Assembly (NCBI RefSeq): GCF_018342475.1
Contig: NZ_JAEMUD010000004.1
Coordinates: 124,001-188,000 of the forward strand
Direction of reading: 5' to 3'
Origin: Parachlamydia sp. AcF125
GTDB taxonomy: Bacteria > Chlamydiota > Chlamydiia > Chlamydiales > Parachlamydiaceae
DNA length: 64,000 bases
Part shown: positions 8,768 through 18,900 of the stretch, one piece after another
How the letters are laid out: each line of letters opens with the position of its first letter
How positions within the stretch are numbered: the first letter of the stretch is position 1
The notes under the pieces: generated by a model
The model's input: the letters and a program-made list of their open reading frames with translations, nothing else
Told to the model about the DNA's origin: nothing
Databases searched by the model: none
Program-made: the position numbers and the translations under genes

Positions 8768-9795
8768 AAAACTATGTGCTTTACGGAATGATGGGTTTAT
8801 GGCTTTTGCTTTCCGCCTGTAATTCAAGCAAAAAAGAACTCCATATTTATGGATGGTCCGATTATATTAAACCTGTCATGATTGAAGAGTTTGAAAAGGC
8901 TTTCAATTGCAAAGTTGTCCTAGATACCTTTGAATCCAATGAAACGATGTATGCCAAATTGAAAGCTGGCGCTTCAGGATACGATCTCATTTTTCCGAGT
9001 AGCTATTACGTGGAAATCATGCATAAGCAAGGGCTCCTTCAAAAAATAAATCCTTCCCTTGTCCCCAATTTAAAATATGTCGATCTAAGCTACCCGATTC
9101 CTGGAGGTGAGCATGCCTTGGAATGGGCGGTGCCGTACATGGTCAGTTATACAGGCATTGGTTATCGCAAAGATAAGGTTCAACGTATTTCTCCTTCATG
9201 GGAGATTTTTGCACGCAACGACCTAAAAGGACGTATGACCATGCTCAACGATGTTCGGGAAGCTTTAGGCGCAGCCTTAAAAAGCCTGGGATATAGTTTA
9301 AATTCAACCGACGATTTTCAAATTGCCCAAGCGACTTCCACTTTAATCAATTGGAAACGCAATCTAGCAAAATTTGAAAGTGAGCAATATAAAAATGGAA
9401 TTGCAAGCGCAGAATACCTAGTCACCCAAGGTTTCAGTGGCGATCTTATTCAAGTCATGCAAGAAGACGCAAACATTGGCATTCTCTATCCACAGGAGGG
9501 GACAACCATATCAATTGACGAAATTGTCATTCCCAAAAATGCTCTAGAAGTCGAATTGGCTCACGCCTTTATTAACTTCCTCTTGGAACCCAAAAGAGCA
9601 GCAGAAAATATGGAATTTATTTTCTTTGTTTCTCCCAATACAGCCGCAGGACAATACCTTACTCCCAAAGTTAAAAATCACCCGGCTTTTAATCTTCCCC
9701 ACGAAATTTTGCAAAGATCCGAAGTGATTCGAGACTTGGCGGAAGACAACATTCGCTATATTAATGCGTGGGAAACTGTGAAAGAAGCGCTGTAA
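8764..9795 (+). CDS. potD: Spermidine/putrescine-binding lipoprotein PotD
   Basis: This is the extracytoplasmic substrate-binding component. The start chosen is ATG 8764, which overlaps the potC stop and has AGGAG at 8752-8756; the frame upstream of it lies inside potC. The N-terminus MKNYVLYGMMGLWLLLSAC is a lipoprotein signal with the lipid-modified Cys at 19. The mature part begins ELHIYGWSDYIKP, as in PotD/PotF (strand plus W-x-D-Y). Later signatures are YDLIFPSSYYVEIM and NAHEFINFLL-like NALEVELAHAFINFLL. At 343 aa the length is normal. A hairpin directly after the stop suggests the end of the operon. Confidence 0.94.
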   Translation: MKNYVLYGMMGLWLLLSACNSSKKELHIYGWSDYIKPVMIEEFEKAFNCKVVLDTFESNETMYAKLKAGASGYDLIFPSSYYVEIMHKQGLLQKINPSLVPNLKYVDLSYPIPGGEHALEWAVPYMVSYTGIGYRKDKVQRISPSWEIFARNDLKGRMTMLNDVREALGAALKSLGYSLNSTDDFQIAQATSTLINWKRNLAKFESEQYKNGIASAEYLVTQGFSGDLIQVMQEDANIGILYPQEGTTISIDEIVIPKNALEVELAHAFINFLLEPKRAAENMEFIFFVSPNTAAGQYLTPKVKNHPAFNLPHEILQRSEVIRDLAEDNIRYINAWETVKEAL

Positions 9796-9803
9796 TAGAA
9801 TGA

Positions 9804-9835
9804 AGAATGGTTCTCTTTTATAAAAGAACCATTCT
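9804..9835 (+). terminator. Hairpin at the end of potABCD
   Basis: A 10-bp perfect stem (9804-9813 with 9826-9835, AGAATGGTTC/GAACCATTCT) begins 9 bp after the potD stop. The loop is A/T-rich. No T-tract follows, so it may be a weak terminator or a 3'-end stabiliser. Confidence 0.55.
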
Positions 9836-9889
9836 CCCCTACTAAAAGGTGATGTCACAGCGTTCCTACCCCTACTCAAACGTTTTCAC

Positions 9890-10066
9890 TTATTTTAATA
9901 AAAACAGTTTTTGAGCAACCAAAGTGAGCCCTGCAGATCTGAAGCCACGAAGTTGCCAGATTCTCGTTTTCCCTTGAAAATTTTTAAAAGCCTTTTCGAT
10001 GGACGTTTGGATGCCTCTCAGGAGAATATCGTTGCCCAGCCTAGAAAGCGGAGCCTTGATCACTTA
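9890..10066 (-). pseudogene. Transposase-like C-terminal relic
   Basis: The minus strand encodes an open stretch of about 58 residues with no start codon. It includes APLSRLGNDILLRGIQTSIE and, further on, RIWQLRGFRSAGLTLVAQKLF, ending at a TAA (9890-9892). The layout (basic helices and a short tail) resembles the C-terminus of a DDE transposase. An in-frame stop lies just upstream at the 10,070 side, and the remaining 5' part is not readable. The IS family is not assigned. Confidence 0.4.
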
Positions 10067-11059
10067 ATGAACAATAGGATAGCTTAGCAAAGGTATTAAC
10101 CAGGCTTTTTAGAGGCTCGCTGGCGACCTATCTTGAAGAGGGAATATTGGAAACGCTTCTAGGGGGTTTAAAGGAAGCCTCCTTTTGAAATAAATCCTCA
10201 TCAAAAACTCAACTGTTTATTTTTACACCTTCCAACGTATTAATTAACTCACTTGTGTTCAATATCCATTAATTTATTCTACTTATTTTTTATTTCAAAT
10301 TTTTTGTTTTTAAATAAAACCACAACAAAATCAGCGATTAAGCTTTAATTTTATAGAACATCATCTTGTCTTTTTTATTTTGCGTAAAACCAAAAAATCC
10401 CTTAAAAATCCCGCAGACCAATAAAAAAATTATTTTTAATAAAAATAAGTTAATACACCAAAAAAATTAAGTTCATAACAAAATATCATTTTACAAATAA
10501 GCTTGGCGATAAATTTAATCTTATTTCATGAGAATAACAATCTTTAAATAACAAGATATAGTTATCATGCACGGCCAGCTCTGTAGTTGACAGAAGGACG
10601 AGAATTTACCTGTCTTTTTTTTGCACGTTATGATCGCAAGCTCTTCAAATTACTCTTCGTATATTACTGAAGAGGCGTGCGCTTCCCTTCCTCCTTTTTT
10701 GCTAATCACAAGATTTTACGCCCATTTCAGACCTATGCCGTGTGCCAAAACAAGCCATCGCGGCTTGGTCATACTTTGCGCCCCCAAGCAAAGCGCAACT
10801 CTTACCTTCTGTAAGCTCCCCCCGTAGTACGATAGGTTTTGCAACATTTACTAGGTTTATTCCTAATTTTAAAAAGCTGCCCTCATAGCCATTAACCACC
10901 GAAAAGAGTGAGGATATTTTGCCCTATTTAGAAAATTTCTTCGCTTAACAAGCGTTAGAAATGAAACAAACAAAAAAAATAGAAGAAATAAAAAGCGCCC
11001 TTAGAAATGTTTGAGAACAGCTTTTTTGCATTTTTTTTATTTTTTTTCATTTTTTATGC
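10067..11059. other. Long A+T-rich stretch without a convincing gene
   Basis: About 1 kb with frequent stops in all frames. The part at 10,250-10,560 is extremely A+T-rich. A minus-strand frame at 10702-10899 (65 codons, GTG start) has no recognised content and may be a relic. Homopolymer T tracts (11,020-11,056) lie just before the promoter of the next gene. No RNA gene or repeat was recognised. Confidence 0.5.
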
Positions 11060-11088
11060 TTGAGAATTATAAATTATTTTGCTAAAAG
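11060..11088 (+). promoter_or_regulatory. Probable promoter of the outer-membrane barrel gene
   Basis: TTGAGA (11060-11065, 5 of 6 matches) and TAAAAG (11083-11088) are 17 bp apart, preceded by long T tracts that could act as an UP-like element. The distance to the start codon is about 40-55 bp. Confidence 0.4.
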
Positions 11089-11144
11089 CTCACTCAGGTT
11101 CACAAACTTATCTTGTGAGGCAATTTATGAAACTGAGGGAAATT

Positions 11145-11987
11145 ATGAAATTTAAATCAACGATCTATGCAAGCTTTTTGTTTTTGACAACTTTGTTTAC
11201 TTCAACCCAAAGCCTTTCAGCTTTTGATTATGACTTTGGTTGCAGTGATTACGGGACACCGTATGATGAAGCCAAATGGAGCCTTACCCTTAATGGTGGT
11301 GTATCCCCATCTTGGTTTCAACGTAAAGGAAGAGCTCTTTACTTCAACTACTCAGGGGATGATCTCTTTGCAATCCCTACAACCCACAAAACACCACGGT
11401 TCAGTAAAGCCTTCGATTTGCCTTGGAACTTAGGAATCGAATTTGGCTACATGTACTGTGATCGTCTTGAACTTTTTGCAGACTTTAATTACACCCAAGC
11501 TGGCGGAAGACATCATTCCTATAAAACTAGCGATGTTTCACTCGCTTCTAAAGAAAAAATTGGCCACTACCGTGCTTATGATTTCTATTTAGGAACTCGC
11601 TACTACCTTTTCCCAGTTTTTAGCAACTTAACACCCTTCTTTGGGGGAAAAGTGGGTTTAGTTACTCGTGACAAAATCCGTGGATCTACCCGTACAGTTG
11701 TGGCAGACACATCTGGCGTGGGTCATAAACATACACACTTTAGATCTGACACCACAATCAGCGGTGGGCTCCATGCTGGTGTGAACTGGGATCTTTCTGC
11801 AAACCTCTCAGTAACTCTGAAAGCAGAGGCTATTTGGTCAGGAGACTGGAGACCAACTGTGGATCGTGAAGAAGGAAGCAGCACAAGCGTAGTCGAAACT
11901 CCTGTGTCACTTCCAATCATCGTGCATGGCAAAACTGGACCTATCTTATCCGTTCCAGTAACTCTCGGAATCCGTTACGCGTTCTAA
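11145..11987 (+). CDS. Outer-membrane beta-barrel protein
   Basis: From ATG 11145 the protein has 280 residues. MKFKSTIYASFLFLTTLFTS then TQSLSA looks like a Sec signal peptide with cleavage after SLSA. An in-frame ATG at 11127, with GAGG upstream, would add six residues. The mature part alternates aromatic/hydrophobic residues in short strands (for example LGIEFGYMYCDRLELFADFNY and YDFYLGTRYYL) and ends in Phe (VTLGIRYAF), the BAM recognition signature of barrels. It probably folds as an 8-12 strand channel or adhesin-like barrel in the chlamydial outer membrane. Two N-terminal cysteine-containing stretches may allow disulfide links, as in other chlamydial envelope proteins. The specific substrate is unknown. 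It is monocistronic, with its own promoter and a strong terminator. Confidence 0.8.
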   Translation: MKFKSTIYASFLFLTTLFTSTQSLSAFDYDFGCSDYGTPYDEAKWSLTLNGGVSPSWFQRKGRALYFNYSGDDLFAIPTTHKTPRFSKAFDLPWNLGIEFGYMYCDRLELFADFNYTQAGGRHHSYKTSDVSLASKEKIGHYRAYDFYLGTRYYLFPVFSNLTPFFGGKVGLVTRDKIRGSTRTVVADTSGVGHKHTHFRSDTTISGGLHAGVNWDLSANLSVTLKAEAIWSGDWRPTVDREEGSSTSVVETPVSLPIIVHGKTGPILSVPVTLGIRYAF

Positions 11988-12010
11988 TTTAGGACAGTTA
12001 CACCTTTTAA

Positions 12011-12037
12011 GTGAGAAGGGACACCTTCTCACTTTTT
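12011..12037 (+). terminator. Rho-independent terminator
   Basis: A perfect 9-bp stem GTGAGAAGG/CCTTCTCAC (12011-12019, 12024-12032) with a GACA loop is followed directly by TTTTTC. This ends the outer-membrane barrel gene. Confidence 0.9.
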
Positions 12038-12642
12038 CTTTGAAGCCTCCTCCTACATTTACAGAGCCCCACTTCATCGGCTACGGCTAAATTAACAGCA
12101 CAAGCTTTAATCCGTTATCTTTTGTATGGAATCTGAGTCTGAAACGAAAATTTTCACTTGTATCCTCTCCATGTGTCATACTAGAGCCCCGACTTCTCAT
12201 GCTGCCCATTTTTACATAGTTTGGACGAGCCTAATGAAGTTTAGTATTCCCGCCTCTCAACCACCCCCTACTCTTGGTAACTCCTCACAAATTAGCTAGC
12301 CATGACTCAAGGTTGATTAAGGGTTTTGAACGCTCTTTTTTCTATGGCTTATGTTTTCAGCGTTCGATCGGAACTGATAAATAGGGAGCCTTATATTTTA
12401 AAAGTAGGGAATTCCCACTTCCCTCGTGGAAGGAGTCAAACAGGTTGAGTGCTATATTAAATGCGTTAAAAATTTATCCTTTCCCCTAAAAGAACAATCT
12501 CCTGTTTTCTTCCCGATTTTTTTCGTTTGCTTTTTCGATAACCCATTTACACAAGGTTTTTAGTTGCCTTTTTGGATGGTGAATTGGATGGTTATGCTGC
12601 AACCCTATAAAGAAAAGCTGAACTAGAAGTAAGTCAGCATAT
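12038..12642. other. Stretch without recognisable gene
   Basis: All frames are interrupted. A 7-bp inverted repeat GAACGCT/AGCGTTC with a loop near 30 nt lies around 12330-12368. The DNA may be decayed coding sequence downstream of the immunity-like gene. No mobile-element motif was identified. Confidence 0.4.
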
Positions 12643-12942
12643 TTATTCAATAGGTCCTCTCCCTAATTTTTTCCTTGTTTCACTAATCTGTCTCCTTAGC
12701 TCTTCTTTGGTATAATAAATTCCAGGATATTTTAGATGGTCTTCTGCAAACTCAGAAAATCGACCAGTTACTTCTCCAAGTGATGCAAAAGCCTCCTGCT
12801 CCTCATCTGTAAGGGAGTCATAATCAAGCTCTAAGTTATAGGAAGAGTGGAACTCCTCACAAAACTTGGGTTCATCTATGTTTCCTGATAAGTACAAATC
12901 TATAAGAGCATAGATTCTTCGTTTATCTTCTTTGCCGTACAT
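12643..12942 (-). CDS. Immunity-like protein (colicin-immunity type)
   Basis: A 99-aa, acidic, all-helical protein. Helix 1 is RRIYALIDLYLSGNIDEPKF (21 residues if the next Cys is counted). It is followed by the LELDYDSLTDEEQEAF and VTGRFSEFAEDHLKYPGIYY segments. This pattern, D-LYL-G-I-...F-C-EF, then ELDYD-L and GRFS-FEED, is what I associate with the bacterial colicin-immunity domain proteins found beside polymorphic toxins. The presumed job is to bind and neutralise the toxin tip of the giant protein in the cytosol. The ATG lies one nucleotide after the stop of the giant gene and has no Shine-Dalgarno sequence, so it is probably translated by reinitiation. The tight coupling to a toxin-like C-terminus supports the immunity role more than the sequence alone does. 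Confidence 0.65.
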   Translation of the reverse strand: MYGKEDKRRIYALIDLYLSGNIDEPKFCEEFHSSYNLELDYDSLTDEEQEAFASLGEVTGRFSEFAEDHLKYPGIYYTKEELRRQISETRKKLGRGPIE

Positions 12943-12943
12943 T

Positions 12944-15900
12944 TTATTTTATTAGTATCCTCTCTAGGGGGCCCATCTTCTTTCTAGCATACTCAAAATG
13001 CAATATGGTGTTAGAAGCTTTATCATAAAGCACTTCAATATTATAGAGCTTTCCATTTTTCGTTATCTGGGAATAATACATCATAGCTGATGAAGCTCCC
13101 TTAGGATCCCTTATCGGGGCCCCCATGGGCGAGCCAATCACTTCCTTTAATAATTGAATGGGCACCATTCTGTCTGGATTGTCCATGTGTTTAATGGTAG
13201 TCTGGCTAAAATTAAAGAGTCCCCGTTGGGATGTAAATTTTACTGCTTCATTTAAAGAACTGGACGAAATGGATGCCGCCTTGGCAGCTTTAAAAATAGC
13301 TGATCCACCCAGGTTGCCCACCATACCGAGAGCATCGTTGAGAAGCCGCGCCTTAGTATGGGATAGGCCCACTGTATGTTCCAAAAACTGGGTAGCCAAA
13401 GAATCGACTTCTTCTCCCGCGTACAATGTCTGCAACTTAGCCATTAAATTATCTACTCCATGCGCCAATAAAGGCGCCCCTACCATTATCGTGGGGACAC
13501 CTGTAGCAAATGTGAGAGCTGATAAAGAAGCCCCAATACTGATTTCACGGAGCGCACCAACAACACCTACCCCAGCCATTAAGCGAGTTCCTAAGCTTGC
13601 GAGAGCAGCTCCAGCAAACTGTTTCGGCTCATGGCTTAAACTCCAATCGTGATAAAAACGCTTGAACGATGGATCCTTTTCCAAAGTTTCAGCGATAGAT
13701 TGCCTGAGCTGATCGATTGTCTTATTAAGCCCTGCTGCTTGGCTTACCGCTTCATAAAGACAATCGTGCCCCTTGAAGTCGATTGGATTAGCAGGGTTCG
13801 CCGCATTTTCCACTGCTACATGACCTACCCCCGTGGCAGTATTAGGTTCGAACTTTAAATAAATAGTATTGGGTGCGTTTCTTATACCGTTTTCTTCAGA
13901 TTCGGTAATGCGAATAGTTCCCTCCTGTGTGTGGGCATAGGTTTTGATTTTTCCATCTGGGTTAATAATGGCAATATCCTTGCCAGCTTGCTTGGCAAGC
14001 GCTCCAATTTCTGGATCACCTCCAACTTTTCCTTCCATAACCCCCTGAGCGTATTCCGCTCTGGTCGGCCGCTGAGCATACAAATTTCCATCCTCATCTT
14101 TATAGATTTTTAAGAGACTTCCATATTGGTTTTTGAGAGTTTCGATGGTTTCACTTGAATTGACGGGAGTCTGCTGTAAGTCTTGATCGCTTAATTCTGA
14201 AACTTCCAGATTTGCATGTTTCCAATCCCGGAAGATCTTATCAAAAAACGCTTCTTCTGGATTGTTTTGGGCATCCATATTTTTAGAAAGCATTTCTGGC
14301 GATTGGGCAGTTTTCCCTTGCTCTGACAATGGGATCAACTCGCTGCCTTTCTTAAGAAGATACTTGGATCCCATGGAGACTAAGGGCGCGTAGACGGCGC
14401 TATTTAGTAAATCATTAAAGGTCTGGGCGAGTTGTTCAATATAAGTCGCCTTCAGTTCATCCAACTTGGCTATAAAAGCATCTTTGCTCATTTCGGAGGG
14501 GGATGGGGAGGTTGGGGCATTCTTTTCTTTAGTATCTCGAATGTCTCGTGCGAATTGGTGGACATTATTTTCAACAAGATTGACAAGCTTAGCTACAGAG
14601 ACACCCAGATTAACCAAATCAGGGGCATGATTCAGAAATTCTGCCCAGCCGTTATCTCCTATTACCGAGCCCGCATGGGAAAGTACTTGCTTGCTGCCTC
14701 GCACCACTCCTTCAAAAAAATTCTCCTTACTGGTTCTTTGAATCAAGGTATTTAAACACCCTTCAACCTTCCCGGGGACAGATACGTCTCTTCCTAATTT
14801 TTCATAAAGAGCTAAAGCCTGGGTCACCACTAAAGACCAGTGTCGGCTGACTGCCTTTTGAATTTCCTTTTTAATTTTATCCTCATAAGAGCCGGCAATC
14901 AATTTTGCCATCCCTTCGAGCCCCCGGCTTGCAAGCTGAGAAATCCCCATATTGATAAAGTTGCGCCCCACCTCTTTTAAGACGTGATTTCCAAGGTTAA
15001 ATGCTCCTGGAGCAAGCTTTCCGGCCCCTGAGAGCTTTTGAACATCCCATGCTTGGCTAAAAGAGCCCGCTTTTACCACACTCGTACCAAAAGAGACTCC
15101 GCACGAGATTGCAGAGGAGATAATTGAGCGCTTTAACGATTGAACTTTCGCTGCTGCATAATCGTCCCAGCTAAATTGACCCGAAACAGCACTTGTAATG
15201 GCAAACATAATATCATCCATCCCTGTGCTCATTAAAGCGTTGCCAATCAACTCGCCTGCAATAGGTAAATAGGCCTTGATAATGGCTCCCGCAACCATCT
15301 GGATGACTCCCATGACAGTCACAGCTAACACTTCAAACCAAGCAGGGGGATCTTTCTTTTCGATGAGATCAGCAATCACTTCTAAACCAAGTTCGATAAA
15401 AAAGCTTAAACCTTCAGGCGCATGTTGACTGTGATCGTGATAATATTTTCGAATAATGTCGGCAAACTTAGCCGTCGTCTTCTTGCTTTCTAGCTTGTAG
15501 ATCATGCCGATGCTGCTTTCGATAATTCCACAGATAGACTCGGCGACTTTATCGAGTTCTTTATGATCTGGAAACAAAGCTTTGACATCTTTCTCAATAT
15601 TTTTTATCTGCTTTTCATACTCTTTATGACCCACCTTAACTTTGGGGGATTTAAGGACATGCTGCTCTTCTAAAAGTGCCCATAAAATATCGGCTGCTTC
15701 GGTCGTTGAGTTCGGCAGGCTCAATTCGCTTAAATAGATAGAAGTTTTCAAATACCAATGGATAGTTGTATCTTCCATTTCTCTTCCGCAACAAGCGCTT
15801 AAGAGAGCTTCTTGTAGCTCCTTAGGTAGCTGACGATATCTCTCATTAAATCCTCCATCCTTGGCTTCTTGGAAAGATTTGAATTTAGGCGGATCCTTAA

Positions 15901-18900
15901 CAAGGATTGTTTGTAAATCTATTTTATAGTCTTTTTGAATTAGCTTCCCTTCGACGAGCGCATGGAAGAAAAGATCGGTATTTTCCTCCTTAAGGAGCTT
16001 ACTGGTCTGTTTTTTTTCGGTTAGCTTTTCTTTGATTTCTTGGTGGGAAGCAAAAATCTCATATCTCAATTCATCGATGAGGGTAGATAAGACAAACTTC
16101 ACTCCTTCAGAATAACCTTCAGGCCACTTATCGAACGAAGGGGGAATTCCCTGCAATTTATATACTACACTTTTTTTACCATCGAGAAGTTGTTCTGCCT
16201 TCTCTCTTGTCACTACAACCTCACAAGCTGTTTGGAGAATCTCCTTACTGATTTCTCGCTTTCCTTGCAAACGAACAAACACAGATCTAAACATCCGAGG
16301 AATTGCCAACGTTTTGTCGCAATAAGTCATTTTGTCTGCGTGTATTGTTAATTTTTTGCTCAGACGTGTTGACCGATAGCGATTCCCCAAGGCTTTTATA
16401 ATGCTGCCCGCATTTTCCCCAGTGACGTACTGACTTTTTTTAAGCGATTCTTCCGTTAACGTGCCGCCGAGAGCTTCGTCGATTGCAGAAAGAAAAATTG
16501 ACCAAATCTGGATTCTTTCCTCAGTTCTGGCTTTATACGGATTGCCATAATCAGGCTCACCTGTTTTAGCAGGCCGCTGCTCCACAAGAGGTGCAACGCT
16601 TTGAACCATTGTCTGAAGCTGAGAAATTTCAGGACGTATAGCCGCAATAGCTCGCTTGGCACCAGCTTTAAATTTGCGTTTTGCTGAAGATGAGGAAGAA
16701 GGCTCCACAACAAGCCGGCAGGCGGCTTTGTAATACTTGGCATAAGCATAATGAGGATCTTTAGCCGCTTTTTTGTAACAGCTTTCTGCTTCAGACCACA
16801 TCTCCTTGCGCCGATACTCACCTCCCAGCTTAATGAGTTCTATGGGTTCCTGGATTAAACGAAAATCGCCCCGCTGGAAGTCTTCCCGCACCCCTTGTTG
16901 AAATTTCTTAAATGAAGCAAGCACGATCTCCTTTCCTATCGCGTGGACCAAAGCGATTTTTTCGTCCATGTGATCGATCCAAAAGGCCCACCGGTTTTTG
17001 AGGCTACTGAGTTGGGCTTCTCGATAAAAAGACTCTTCATTTTTAAGGGCTTCTTTGATTTCATCTAAAAGGGATTGAAACCCAGGGATTTGTTCCCCAT
17101 TGTGGACAAGCCCCCTGAGGAGTTCGTTCTCAAATTCAATTTTTTTCACCTCTCGGATTGCCACATTCTCGAGCCTTTGCTTTTCTTCCATATCTCGGAT
17201 GCGGCAAAGGGCTGTGATTGGCCGGCGATGGGGGTCTAGGATAATAAATTCTCCGCTTCCTTCGTTGCCTGACCTGGCAGTCCGCCCAAATCCTTGCTCC
17301 TGAATTCTTATATTAGGAGGAAGATAGCTGAGAATCACATGTAATCCCCCATGATCTTCGAGCACACGGTTCGTTTTTAGATCGGTGCCTCGCCCCGCAA
17401 GGTTTGTGGCAATGATTACATCGCCAGGTCCCACAGGAGTTGGCTTGTCGTTCGACAAAAAGGATAGCTCTTGTAAGGAACTCGTATAGGTTTGGAGTAA
17501 AGGATAATCTTTTTTGAGAGCATGCTCGATTGCTTTGACCTCTATAACAGACTCACAAATAATCAAAACAGCTCTTTTGAGTTCTTTGACATTTCGATAA
17601 ACGCTTGCCGCAATCTGCTCTAGCCACTCTTCTCCGCTGCCTGTAACGACAGCTTTATGCTGGAGATATTTTTCACCTTTAAATCGGGGGATTTTACAAA
17701 GATCCACTTCGTAGAGAGCTTGAAGATATTTTTGCTCTGTATCCGAGCCTAAAGTGCCAGATAACCCGTAAATATGCTGGCCATATCGCTTAAAGAAAAA
17801 GTAGTTGGATAAAAAGACAGCTTTCAAACTTTCAGGGGAGAGCTCCAAACCATGCTTAAATTGTAAAAATTGGTGCAGTCCATTGCTCCATTTTAATGAA
17901 AATTGTTCGACTCCTGTCCCTTTATCCATTACAGTAACCGATTTCTTTTTCTTCCCTCCTACAACTTGATCGACAATGATATATTCGTTATTGGCTTCTA
18001 AGACTTTTGCATATAGCGCAGAGCGGACCCAGATCGATAACTTTCGATGAATGATGGACTTTATTTCCATATACTTGGCGTTTGTCAATATATACTGGGG
18101 AAGAGGGATCTCCTCCGCATCGATTTTTGCTCTGATCACTTTGGAAATTTCTTCGATCGCTTTGTCGTCTACAGGAAGGGCTCTTTCAAACGAAGGGTGG
18201 TTGGCAAGAGCCCAGACCTGCGCAAAAATTCGCTCTAAAAATCTGAGGCTATCCACATTGTGCGATAAGTAGAGAACCATGCCAGCATTATCTAAAAACA
18301 ATCCATCCACTTCATCGACTAGCACACTTCGCCTATCCCCCATGCGACTAGAGTGAATAATCTCTTGCCCGTGAAATTCAGTTAGTAAAAGATCTCGCTC
18401 AAACGCACCCACATCCCCATAAACGATGTCGACCGGTTTTCCCTCCTGATAGTACCGTTTTTTCCTCTCTTCATCATCGGATTCACAGGCCAGGTCGCAA
18501 TTATTGGAAACCGTGAGACCAAAAAGCTTAAAAAGGGGTTCTTTTTGGGTTGCATCCCGTTCTGCCAGCACAAAAGAGGTCGTAATAACATCTACATGGG
18601 ACCTCGTCATGGCCCTTAAAATTGCCAGGCAAGCAAACGTAATCGATTTTCCCTCACCTGTAAACATCTGGCTGATGCGGCCTCTGGGAACCCCATGGGT
18701 AGGACGGAGCATGAGCCACAGAGCAATTAGTTGAGTATCTCTTAAGCTATGCCCTTCGATTAATTGATTACCGCGAGAGACCACCGCAATTCCCATCATC
18801 AGTCGCTTAGGGTCATTCAAAAAAGTTTCACTTTTTTCTTGGATGGCCCACTCAGTGACCTGTTCGGCTGTCCAACCCTTAATCGCCGGCCAATCTTGAG

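Noticed and set aside
10702-10899. 65-codon minus-strand frame in the A+T-rich spacer
   Set aside because: GTG start without a ribosome-binding site and no recognisable content. Kept only as a possible relic in the spacer entry.
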